Below are positions 1 to 7,152 of a stretch of 64,000 bases of DNA, one piece after another. The stretch is from Clostridium tunisiense TJ. Lineage in GTDB: Bacteria > Bacillota > Clostridia > Clostridiales > Clostridiaceae. The position numbers and the translations under genes were made by a program. The notes under the pieces were generated by a model. That model saw only the letters and a list, made by a program, of their open reading frames with translations. It had not been told where the DNA came from and did no database searches. How positions within the stretch are numbered: position 1 is the first letter of the stretch; the number at the start of each line of letters is the position of its first letter. Location of the stretch: NCBI RefSeq assembly GCF_000300195.1, contig NZ_AMQH01000005.1, positions 298,729 to 362,728 of the forward strand, written 5' to 3'.

Positions 1-564
1 TTACAAACTTTCTTTTCAGGGAAAACAGAGTTGCCTTTTTCAACCTTTGTAGCCTTAATGCAACCAATACACCTTGCTATTGGAGTAGTTGAGGGTATAA
101 TTTCTGCAACAGTAATATCCTTTGTTTGGACTGCAAGACCTAATACTATAGAGAAAGTCTCTAATGAAACTAGTACTATAATATCATTGAAAAAAGTTGT
201 TATACCACTTTTGGTAGCTTCAGTATTTATAGGAGGAGTTTTATCCTTGATTGCATCCTCTAACCCTGATGGATTAGAATGGGCCATGTTTAAAACCTCA
301 GGAAAAGAAGAAATGGAAGCTAATTATAGTACTCATGAAAAAGCGAAAGAGCTACAAGAGAACACAGCTATACTACCAGACTATGGTTTTAAAAAAGAAT
401 CAGAAGACTCAAAAAGTGAAGATAAAGGGACTGTACTTGGAGACAATATAGGTACAAGCATCTCTGGGGTTATTGGAGGAATGATTACTTTAGTACTGGC
501 AGGAGCCATAGGAATCGGAATTAATATTATTAAAAAGAAAAACAACAGGGAACAACAGGTTTAG
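1..564 (+). CDS. cbiM: CbiM-type cobalt/nickel ECF transporter permease with PDGLE tail (5' truncated)
   Basis: The reading frame is open from base 1, so the N-terminus lies outside the window; the TTG at 31 is just an internal Leu codon. The first visible residues (FALM-Q-PIHLAIG-like stretch) match the last membrane helices of the CbiM/NikM substrate-specific component, which binds Co(II) or Ni(II) in the membrane. After a hydrophobic segment a PDGLEW motif marks the PDGLE domain (the CbiN/NikN-like part) fused at the C-terminus, with a final transmembrane helix and a KKK tail. cbiQ and cbiO follow on the same strand, completing the importer. Metal specificity cannot be read from this fragment; the neighbouring LarE gene argues for nickel (inference). 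Confidence 0.88.
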   Translation, partial: LQTFFSGKTELPFSTFVALMQPIHLAIGVVEGIISATVISFVWTARPNTIEKVSNETSTIISLKKVVIPLLVASVFIGGVLSLIASSNPDGLEWAMFKTSGKEEMEANYSTHEKAKELQENTAILPDYGFKKESEDSKSEDKGTVLGDNIGTSISGVIGGMITLVLAGAIGIGINIIKKKNNREQQV

Positions 565-594
565 TTTAGATACTAATGTTTTAAGGAACACTAT

Positions 595-637
595 AAGCTT
601 TTGAAATGGAAGGTTATTTTATCATTCTCAAAAGCTT
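595..637 (+). other. Intercistronic hairpin between cbiM and cbiQ
   Basis: AAGCTTTTGA (595-604) pairs perfectly with TCAAAAGCTT (628-637), extended inside by AATG/CATT. No T-run follows, so it is unlikely to be a strong terminator; it may stabilise or process the transcript between the permease and the rest of the transporter genes. Confidence 0.4.
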
Positions 638-778
638 TAAAGAAACTAAGGTAGTCTCATATTTAAATCAAGTGTTAACTTTGGTTTCTTATATAAAGAA
701 CTAATAGCTAAATTAATTTATATACAGGTTAGCTTTAAAAGGTCATTACATTATTTAGTTATAGAAAAGGATAAATAT

Positions 779-1579
779 ATGTCAGAGAAAATGAATTCCT
801 TTTACAATTTAAGAGCTCTAGAAGAGTTATCAGAAAAAAATACAATGATTCATAGAATAAATCCAACAGTAAAAATACTAACTACTTTAGTATTTTTATT
901 TGTCACCGTATCTTTTTCTAAATATGAGATAAGTGCAATGTTGCCGCTGATATTTTACCCTATAATTTCAGGTTCTGTTGGAGAGGTGCCAGTTAAGGAA
1001 TTAATGAAAAGAACTTTAATAACCATGCCATTAGTAATTGGAATTGGAATTTTAAATCCTTTTTTTGATACCACTCCTAGAGTATCACTATTCACATTAA
1101 ATATAACCGCTGGGTGGATATCCTTTGTTTCAATTTTAATAAGAGGGTTTTTAGCTATAATGGCAGCACAACTTCTTATTGCAACCACTGGTATTATAAA
1201 TATTTCTAGGGGACTTAAAAGATTAAGGGTGCCAAATATATTTATTATGCAATTGATTTTTACATATAGATATATATCACTTTTCATGGAAGAAATTGGT
1301 CGAACAACTAGAGCTTACTCTTTTCGTTCCTATGAGGGGAAGGGAATAAGCTTTAATCACTGGGGATCTTTAGTTGGGGGGCTACTTTTAAGAACTTTAG
1401 ATAGAGCAGAAAGAATCCATAAAGCAATGTTGGCAAGAGGGTTTCAGGGAGAATATAGAATAGGTAAAGAATTTAAAATAGAAAAGAAAGATTTAATTTA
1501 CTTAATATTATGGTGTGGGTATTTTATTCTTGTAAGAAGGTATAATCTTCCTAAAATTCTTGAATTTTTTATAAATTAG
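779..1579 (+). CDS. cbiQ: CbiQ-type ECF transporter transmembrane protein (EcfT)
   Basis: 266 residues with four to five hydrophobic segments (about residues 30-70, 80-100, 112-135 and 240-258). The coupling-helix signature AMLARGF lies near residues 216-222; in the EcfT/CbiQ family this Ala-Arg-Gly motif contacts the ATPase. AAAGG at 766-770 is placed 8 bases before the ATG. It couples CbiO ATP hydrolysis to metal uptake by CbiM. It sits 215 bp after cbiM and 44 bp before cbiO, which is standard operon order. Family assignment is firm; metal is not determined by this subunit. Confidence 0.92.
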   Translation: MSEKMNSFYNLRALEELSEKNTMIHRINPTVKILTTLVFLFVTVSFSKYEISAMLPLIFYPIISGSVGEVPVKELMKRTLITMPLVIGIGILNPFFDTTPRVSLFTLNITAGWISFVSILIRGFLAIMAAQLLIATTGIINISRGLKRLRVPNIFIMQLIFTYRYISLFMEEIGRTTRAYSFRSYEGKGISFNHWGSLVGGLLLRTLDRAERIHKAMLARGFQGEYRIGKEFKIEKKDLIYLILWCGYFILVRRYNLPKILEFFIN

Positions 1580-1623
1580 ATAAGTAGTTTGCGTTGTGAA
1601 ATAATGTATGTATAGAGGTAGTT

Positions 1624-2391
1624 ATGGAGAAAATAATTGAAGTTAACAATTTAAAATATAAATATAGTGATGGAAGATTAGCTTTAAAGGGCATTGATTT
1701 TTCAATAAGCAAAGGAGAGTCTGTAGGGATTGTTGGAAATAACGGAGCAGGAAAATCTACTTTACTTTTAAATATTATGGGAGCCTTATTTCCAACTGAA
1801 GGAGAAATTAGGGTTAAAGCTATGGACTTAAACAAGAGAAATTTATCAAAAATCAGGGAAGCTATTGGTATGATATTTCAAAACCCTGATGATCAGCTAT
1901 TTATGCCAACAGTTTACGATGATGTGGCATTTGGACCGAGAAATTATAAGGCTTCAGAGGAAGAGGTAGATAAAAGAGTAAAGGAAGCATTAGAAACAGT
2001 AGGTGCAGGGCATTTAATTCAGAGACCACCTTATAAGCTTTCAGGTGGGGAGAAGGGAAGGGTTGCTATTGCAACAGTACTTGCCATGAAACCTGAAATA
2101 GTAATTATGGACGAGCCAACTGCTGCCTTAGATCCCAAATCAAGAAGGAGACTTATAAATCTTCTCAAAGGATTAGACTATACAAAGATAATAACTACCC
2201 ATGATTTAGATATGGTGCTAGACCTTTGTGAAAGAACTATAGTGTTGAAGGATGGCAAAATAGTGGCTGATGGAAACACAGAAGAGATACTTAGGGATTC
2301 ACAGTTATTGGATAGTTGTGAATTAGAAATACCTTTAAGTCTTCAAAGCTGTCCAATATGTAATAAAAGAGATAATAACATTGAAATTTAA
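1624..2391 (+). CDS. cbiO: CbiO-type ECF transporter ATP-binding protein
   Basis: 255 residues. Walker A GNNGAGKST starts near residue 39, Q-loop FQNPDDQLF near 84, signature LSGGEKGRVAIA near 139, Walker B VIMDEPTA near 161 and switch His in TTHD near 193. The NPDDQLF variant of the Q-loop is typical of ECF-transporter ATPases rather than ordinary importers. The C-terminus carries a CPICNK pair of cysteines, possibly metal-responsive (speculative). It energises metal uptake with CbiM and CbiQ and is the last gene before a bidirectional hairpin. Confidence 0.94.
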   Translation: MEKIIEVNNLKYKYSDGRLALKGIDFSISKGESVGIVGNNGAGKSTLLLNIMGALFPTEGEIRVKAMDLNKRNLSKIREAIGMIFQNPDDQLFMPTVYDDVAFGPRNYKASEEEVDKRVKEALETVGAGHLIQRPPYKLSGGEKGRVAIATVLAMKPEIVIMDEPTAALDPKSRRRLINLLKGLDYTKIITTHDLDMVLDLCERTIVLKDGKIVADGNTEEILRDSQLLDSCELEIPLSLQSCPICNKRDNNIEI

Positions 2392-2406
2392 TAAAATACT
2401 TTTTAG

Positions 2407-2441
2407 TTAGGCTACCTAAATTTTGTATTCAGGTAGCCTAA
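2407..2441. terminator. Bidirectional hairpin between cbiO and larE
   Basis: TTAGGCTACCT (2407-2417) and AGGTAGCCTAA (2431-2441) form an 11-bp stem between convergent genes, with T-rich sequence on the left for the minus strand and a TTATTGTTATT stretch on the right for the plus strand. Confidence 0.75.
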
Positions 2442-2451
2442 GTTATTGTTA

Positions 2452-3276
2452 TTAGATAGTTTTCTCTTCTTCCGATAAAACCTCATTCATACTTCCGGTT
2501 CTATAGCCCATAATATCTAAGGTCACATATTTAAAGCCAATTGATTTAAATTCTTTCCCTATTCTATCCATAAAGTCTAAGTCAAAAAACTTTTCTCTAT
2601 CTTCTGGAGCAACTTCTATTCTTGCAATTTCATCATGGTGTCTAACTCTTAATTGTTTAAAACCTAAATCCATTAGGAACTGTTCAGCTTTTTCAACCAT
2701 ACTTAGCTTTTCAACAGTAATTTCCTTTCCATAGGGAAATCTAGAGGAAAGACAAGCAAAGGCTGGTTTATTCCAAGTAGGTATGTTAAGGTCTTTTGAA
2801 AGCTGACGAATATCTGCTTTGGTGAGTTCTGCAAGTTTTAAAGGACTTATTACTCCTTGTTCCTTCGCCGCCTTCATACCTGGCCTAAAATCTCCAATGT
2901 CATCAAAGTTTGAACCATCAAAAACGTGTTTTAAATTGAGCTTGTTGGCTTCCTCCCTAACTTTTGAAAAAAGCTCAGTTTTGCAAAAGTAGCAACGATT
3001 TATTGGATTTTTTGAGAAACCTTCTATATCTAATTCCTCAGAGACTATTGTTATGTGCTTAGCACCAAACTGTTTAACATATTTTTTTGCTTCGTTATAT
3101 TCTCTTTCAGGATAAGTTGAGGATCTAGCAGTAACAGCTATAATGCTATCACCGAGGATATCGTAAGCAACCTTTAGTAAGAAGGTGCTGTCCACTCCAC
3201 CAGAAAATGCAACAGCACCACTTCCTGCCTCTTTTAATATTTCTTTTAGCCTTTCGAATTTTTGTTGTAGTTCCAT
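2452..3276 (-). CDS. larE: LarE-type ATP-dependent sulfur transferase (three-cysteine type)
   Basis: 274 residues of the PP-loop ATPase family. The PP-loop SGGVDST is at residues 25-31. LarE adenylates the pyridinium dicarboxylate precursor and inserts sulfur while building the nickel-pincer nucleotide cofactor of lactate racemase and related LarA enzymes. Cys175 (context FACLSSRF) falls where the sacrificial cysteine of Lactobacillus LarE is. Cys95 and Cys98 in an RCYFCK motif supply two more cysteines, matching the LarE group known to hold a [4Fe-4S] cluster and act catalytically rather than sacrificially. No larA, larB or larC is in the window. It converges on the CbiMQO genes, which could supply nickel. 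The start is an ATG after a GGGGGA site. Confidence 0.85.
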   Translation of the reverse strand: MELQQKFERLKEILKEAGSGAVAFSGGVDSTFLLKVAYDILGDSIIAVTARSSTYPEREYNEAKKYVKQFGAKHITIVSEELDIEGFSKNPINRCYFCKTELFSKVREEANKLNLKHVFDGSNFDDIGDFRPGMKAAKEQGVISPLKLAELTKADIRQLSKDLNIPTWNKPAFACLSSRFPYGKEITVEKLSMVEKAEQFLMDLGFKQLRVRHHDEIARIEVAPEDREKFFDLDFMDRIGKEFKSIGFKYVTLDIMGYRTGSMNEVLSEEEKTI

Positions 3277-3446
3277 AAGTTCCCCCTATATTTTTATTTT
3301 AAACGCCAAATCAAAGTTTTTATTCACATAGGCACACTAAACAACAGGTTAAAGTACTGAAATGTGAAAATTTATTGTTATAATTATACAAAAATCTTAT
3401 GAATAATTTATGAATATAAAAAAAAGTGAACTAAAAAACAAAGTTA

Positions 3447-3481
3447 ATGTATTGAAATTAGACAAGTTCATTTCAATACAT
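3447..3481. promoter_or_regulatory. Inverted repeat in the larE-nox divergent region
   Basis: ATGTATTGAAAT (3447-3458) and ATTTCAATACAT (3470-3481) form perfect 12-bp arms around 11 bases. No T-run follows. It lies about 60 bp upstream of the nox -35 box. An operator or small hairpin is possible; it does not match a Rex or Fur consensus that I can recall. Confidence 0.4.
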
Positions 3482-3542
3482 CTATAAATAATTATAAGTA
3501 GATAGGATAAAAATAAGCATGAAATATTTACAATTTAATATA

Positions 3543-3571
3543 ATGACAAGTGAGGATAACTATGTTATAAT
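3543..3571 (+). promoter_or_regulatory. Sigma-A-type promoter for the NADH oxidase gene
   Basis: ATGACA (3543-3548), 17-bp spacer, TATAAT (3566-3571), about 45 bp before the start codon and in the right orientation. Confidence 0.6.
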
Positions 3572-3616
3572 AATAACAAATATTAGATAATAATAATTAT
3601 TAAAGGAGAGAATATT

Positions 3617-4945
3617 ATGAAGGTAGCTGTTATAGGATGTACACATGCTGGGACTGCAGCAATTTTAAATACTGCTAATTTATATCCAGAGGCAGAAATT
3701 ACAGTTTATGAGAGAAATGATAATATATCATTTTTATCTTGTGGAATAGCTCTTTATGTAGGAGGAGTTGTTAAAGATCCACAGGGACTTTTTTATTCAT
3801 CACCAGATAAGTTAGCTGAATTAGGTGTTAAAACTAAAATGAGACATGATGTAATCAGCGTAGATACTTTAACAAAAAAAGTAGTTGCTAAAAATTTAGA
3901 TACAAATGAAGAGTTTGAAGATACTTTTGATAAAATTATTGTAACTACTGGTTCATGGCCTATAATTCCTAGAATTGAAGGTATAAATCTTGAAAATGTA
4001 TTACTTTCTAAGAACTTTTATCACTCAAATACTATTATTGAAAAAGCAAAGGATGTAAAGAATATAGTAGTAGTTGGTGCTGGATATATAGGTGTAGAGT
4101 TAGTAGAAGCTTTTCAAATGAATGGAAAAAATGTTACCTTAATTGATAGCCTAGATAGAATTATGAGCAAGTATTTAGATAAGGAATACACTGATGTAGC
4201 AGAGCAAGCATTTAAAGATCATGGCGTTAAGTTAGCTTTAGGAGAAACTGTTGAAAAATTTGAAGGAAAAGATGGAAAGGTTACAAAGGTTATAACTAAC
4301 AAGGGGGAATATGAAGCTGAACTTGTTATTCTTTGTATAGGATTCAGACCTAATACTGAACTTTTAAAGGGTCAAGTGGATATGCTTCCTAATGGAGCTA
4401 TTATTGTGGATGAGTATATGAGAACTAGTAAAGAAGATGTTTTTGCAGCAGGAGATAGTTGTGCATTAAAATATAATCCTACTGGGAAAACTGAATATAT
4501 CCCTCTAGCAACAAATGCAGTACGTATGGGAACCTTAGTTGCAAGAAACCTAGTAAAGCCTACAACAAAACATTTAGGAACTCAAGGAACTTCAGGAATT
4601 AAAATATATGAATACAATATAGCTTCAACTGGGCTTACAGAAAGTTCTGCGAAAGCTAATGGAATAGATGCAGTATCAGTAATTGTTAAGGATAATTATA
4701 GACCAGAATTTATGCCAACTTATGAAATGGTTCAATTTAAAGTGGTATATGAAAAAGAAAGTAGAAAGATTTTAGGTGCACAAATTCTTTCTAAGGCAGA
4801 TATGACTCAAATGGCTAACACAATGTCTGTAGTAATTCAAAATGAAATGACTATAGATGAACTTGGCTTTGTTGATTTCTTCTTCCAACCACATTTTAAT
4901 AAACCATGGAGCATATTAAATATGGCAGGATTACAGGCAAAGTAA
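3617..4945 (+). CDS. nox: Water-forming NADH oxidase (CoA-disulfide reductase family)
   Basis: 442 residues, the usual length. The N-terminal FAD site reads VIGCTHAGT, the redox-active Cys42 sits in SFLSCGIAL, and a second Rossmann motif VVVGAGYIGVE near residue 155 binds NADH. The FAD-binding motif VFAAGDS occurs near residue 275 and a dimerisation domain follows. The single Cys42 (oxidised to a sulfenic acid) and the GCTHAGT start are typical of enzymes that reduce O2 to water with NADH. In an anaerobe this removes oxygen and regenerates NAD. Coenzyme A disulfide reductase is the main alternative. AAAGGAGAG precedes the ATG. Single gene with its own promoter and terminator. Confidence 0.88.
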   Translation: MKVAVIGCTHAGTAAILNTANLYPEAEITVYERNDNISFLSCGIALYVGGVVKDPQGLFYSSPDKLAELGVKTKMRHDVISVDTLTKKVVAKNLDTNEEFEDTFDKIIVTTGSWPIIPRIEGINLENVLLSKNFYHSNTIIEKAKDVKNIVVVGAGYIGVELVEAFQMNGKNVTLIDSLDRIMSKYLDKEYTDVAEQAFKDHGVKLALGETVEKFEGKDGKVTKVITNKGEYEAELVILCIGFRPNTELLKGQVDMLPNGAIIVDEYMRTSKEDVFAAGDSCALKYNPTGKTEYIPLATNAVRMGTLVARNLVKPTTKHLGTQGTSGIKIYEYNIASTGLTESSAKANGIDAVSVIVKDNYRPEFMPTYEMVQFKVVYEKESRKILGAQILSKADMTQMANTMSVVIQNEMTIDELGFVDFFFQPHFNKPWSILNMAGLQAK

Positions 4946-5013
4946 GGAAATAATTCATTACGGGCACTATGATATGGTAGTAATAGGTAAAAACTAGATA
5001 TACTGCTAAATTA

Positions 5014-5051
5014 AAAGTAGGTTAGTCATTAACTAACCTACTTTAATTTTT
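5014..5051. terminator. Terminator shared by nox and the spore protein gene
   Basis: AAAGTAGGTTAG (5014-5025) pairs with CTAACCTACTTT (5033-5044), followed by AATTTTTTT on the plus strand. It separates two convergent genes. Confidence 0.85.
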
Positions 5052-5504
5052 TTATTCCATACTGTTTTGACTTTCGGAATTTTTCTTTTGGCCCATACCA
5101 AACATGCTATACATTTCTTGGTATGTTGGGTCAGTTTTTCTTGACTCAGCATTTTTTCTCCTGACTTCTTGCAAATAAGCTTCATCAGAAGAACTTGTAA
5201 AATTATTTGTTCCGCTAGTACTTGTCATTGATCCACTAGAATAATTTGAACTTCCATTTGTATAGTTTGTGCTTTGATTATAGCTATTTAAAGAGTTGCT
5301 AGAGTAATTACCGGAGCTACCATTTGATCTGGATTGTGCATTTTGGCTTCTTACCTCATTTAAATAGGATTGATTGCTTGAATTGCTAAAGTTATTTAAT
5401 TCTGAGCTACTTGTCATGGAGCTGTTTGAATAATTAGAACCACTACTATTTGATTTTGATTGTGCATTTTGTTTTTTTACCTCATTTAAATAGTTATTGT
5501 TCAT
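5052..5504 (-). CDS. Gamma-type SASP-like spore protein with three repeats
   Basis: 150 residues, almost entirely Ser, Asn, Gly, Tyr and Thr, with no hydrophobic core. Three copies of a YLNEVKKQNAQS-type motif occur at about residues 4-16, 45-57 and 108-120, spaced by Ser/Asn/Gly-rich linkers. The motif resembles the repeated AQQVRKQNQQSA of Bacillus SspE, the gamma-type small acid-soluble spore protein, which is a nitrogen store degraded at germination. The ATG at 5504 follows AGGGAGA by 8 bases; an upstream in-frame TTG at 5522 overlaps that site and is rejected. The link to SspE rests on motif resemblance and composition, and the protein is longer than Bacillus SspE. Another intrinsically disordered spore or surface protein is possible. 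Confidence 0.55.
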   Translation of the reverse strand: MNNNYLNEVKKQNAQSKSNSSGSNYSNSSMTSSSELNNFSNSSNQSYLNEVRSQNAQSRSNGSSGNYSSNSLNSYNQSTNYTNGSSNYSSGSMTSTSGTNNFTSSSDEAYLQEVRRKNAESRKTDPTYQEMYSMFGMGQKKNSESQNSME

Positions 5505-5986
5505 TAAAATCTCTCCCTTCAAATTTTAATTATTTTTCATAGACTTCCTATAATTTATAAAGATTACATTAACTTCTCGAATATTATAAATTATAAGTGA
5601 TAATATTAACTTTTATTAGCTTTACTTAATAGTAAGAAGGCTAACTTATTCAAGTTTAAAATTGAATAGTCAATATTACTGCTACAATTAATAGTCTTTC
5701 CTAAGGAGGCTTTAATATTAGAGAACAAAATGTCAATGTTGGCTCCACCTGGTTAACTATGATTGATTTACAATTATAATTCTTAAAAAAATCCACATAA
5801 AAGTTGCTCATTACAATTTTTATAGAATACAAGCACAAATTTTCAGTATTTCGTTATAATTAAATGACCAAAATATAATTATTAAACCTAGTATTATATA
5901 TTAATAAAATTTATGATTACTTTTAAGAATTATGGACTTATTACAATAATTTTCAATTAATATGATTATTAAATTGTAGAAAATTA
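5505..5986. other. AT-rich intergenic region upstream of the spore protein
   Basis: No convincing gene. A strong AAGGAGG (5703-5709) is followed by an ATT-initiated open frame of only 20 codons, more likely a remnant than a gene. Nothing else recognised. Confidence 0.5.
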
Positions 5987-6024
5987 AAAATCACTATGAT
6001 ATGTTTAAAACTCATAGTGATTTT
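5987..6024. terminator. Terminator downstream of the cupin gene
   Basis: AAAATCACTATGA (5987-5999) pairs with TCATAGTGATTTT (6012-6024). The flanking A-run gives a U-tract on the minus strand, the direction of the cupin gene. Confidence 0.75.
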
Positions 6025-6083
6025 AGTAATTTAAAATTCTAGTAGAAAAATCTTACTAAGAAGTATTTACTAATGTTTAAAGG

Positions 6084-6428
6084 TTAGAATTCCTTAGAAT
6101 AAATTTGTGAAGGATTAGGAGTTAGAACTACGAAACAGCTCATATTTTCTTTACCTGTGTTTGCAATACTAAACATTTCTATACCATCACAGTGAAAAAC
6201 ATCTCCAGTAGCAACTACGGTTTTATTACCGTCTGTAACTACTTCACCTTGATCTCCAGCTACTATATAAATTATCATATCGCTATTCTCATGGTTATGA
6301 GGAGGAACACTTTGACCTGGTTTTAAGTTAAGCATAAAGTTTAAAACTTTGCCTGTATTGAAAAGCATTCTCTTTGAAATTGTACTTTCATTAAAGACTA
6401 TTTTATCAGATATTTTTTCTAATTTCAT
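6084..6428 (-). CDS. Small single-domain cupin protein
   Basis: 114 residues. The cupin metal motif is visible as PPHNHENSD near residues 45-53 (two His, Glu), with a second partial motif GDVFHCDG near 77-84, so a beta-barrel with a bound metal is expected. Single-domain cupins of this size are sugar- or amino-acid-binding, thiol dioxygenase-like or unknown; nothing here distinguishes them. The ATG at 6428 lies 8 bases after AGGAG; an upstream in-frame GTG at 6437 overlaps the ribosome site and is not used. Monocistronic, with its own terminator. Function not assigned. Confidence 0.7.
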   Translation of the reverse strand: MKLEKISDKIVFNESTISKRMLFNTGKVLNFMLNLKPGQSVPPHNHENSDMIIYIVAGDQGEVVTDGNKTVVATGDVFHCDGIEMFSIANTGKENMSCFVVLTPNPSQIYSKEF

Positions 6429-6919
6429 ATTTATCACTCCTATTTTTTTATTATTAATTTAATTTCTAGACTTAAGTTGATTTTCATTGGATACATAAAC
6501 TATATTGAGATTTGATGTACCTTTCTTTTAACCTTAGTATAATCAACTTCATATGGAAAATATGTGATTGAAATCAAAAAATTATAAACTTTTCTATAAA
6601 ATGTGGATAATTTACATTATTTAAAATTGCATTATTGATAATCAGGGGGAATTACTAAGATTAAAGCAACTTGTCCTATATAAAGAAACTATAATAGGAG
6701 ATCAATTGATTATATTGGCTAGAATACCCTTTAAATCATTATAAAATTAGTTGAAAGTAATTTTTAATATGTAGAAGGTAAAATATAACTAAGGACTTAT
6801 ATAATTTCTTTATTAGAGTTGATATACTAAATTTTAAGTGAAATTATAAAATAAGCAAAAATTAATGAATAAATTATATAAAAATGTCTAAAATAATAAG
6901 TTAATGCAAAAAATTCCTC
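6429..6919. other. Intergenic region without recognised gene
   Basis: About 490 AT-rich bases between the divergent cupin and purine permease units. No open frame with a ribosome site and no clear structured element before the pbuG promoter. Confidence 0.5.
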
Positions 6920-6948
6920 TTGAACAATAGTTATTATGTTGTTATAAT
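6920..6948 (+). promoter_or_regulatory. Promoter of the guanine riboswitch-permease unit
   Basis: TTGAAC (6920-6925), 17-bp spacer, TATAAT (6943-6948), directly ahead of the riboswitch aptamer. Confidence 0.75.
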
Positions 6949-6962
6949 AGCTATAAATTAAA

Positions 6963-7042
6963 TAGCCATCCATATAGGTCTGACAATAGGGGTCAGGCGT
7001 TTCTACAAAGAGGCCGTAAACTTCTTAGCTATGGGTGAATCC
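6963..7042 (+). promoter_or_regulatory. Purine (guanine-type) riboswitch aptamer
   Basis: P1 is formed by ATCCATA (6968-6974) with TATGGGT (7030-7036). P2 is TCTGAC/GTCAGG, the J2/3 core reads GTTTCTAC, and the P3 loop contains CCGTAAA, all hallmarks of the xpt-type purine aptamer. The specificity base before TATGG is C (7029), which predicts guanine or hypoxanthine rather than adenine. It lies upstream of a guanine/hypoxanthine permease and controls a terminator. Confidence 0.93.
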
Positions 7043-7090
7043 AAGTTCTATTCTTAAAGTTTTTGATTTCAAACTTTTTTGGATTTAGAT

Positions 7091-7131
7091 CTACCATTGG
7101 ATTTACTCATAATCCGATGGTAGTTTTTTTT
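7091..7131 (+). terminator. Riboswitch-controlled intrinsic terminator
   Basis: CTACCAT plus GGATT (7091-7103) pairs with AATCC plus ATGGTAG (7111-7123), followed by seven T. Its segment 7099-7111 is also complementary to 7030-7042 at the 3' side of aptamer P1, giving a mutually exclusive antiterminator: guanine bound means termination. Confidence 0.9.
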
Positions 7132-7152
7132 ATTTTCAAAGGAGGAATAGAT

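Noticed and set aside
595..637. Hairpin after cbiM as a true terminator
   Set aside because: No T-run follows and the downstream cbiQ and cbiO belong to the same transporter.
955..1287. Antisense open frame within cbiQ, and similar antisense frames in cbiO, pbuG, the chemoreceptors and the ABC permease
   Set aside because: They mirror well-supported genes, have no ribosome sites and no family features.
5717..5779. ATT-initiated 20-codon frame after a strong AAGGAGG
   Set aside because: ATT starts are very rare and the frame is tiny; most likely a chance or remnant site.
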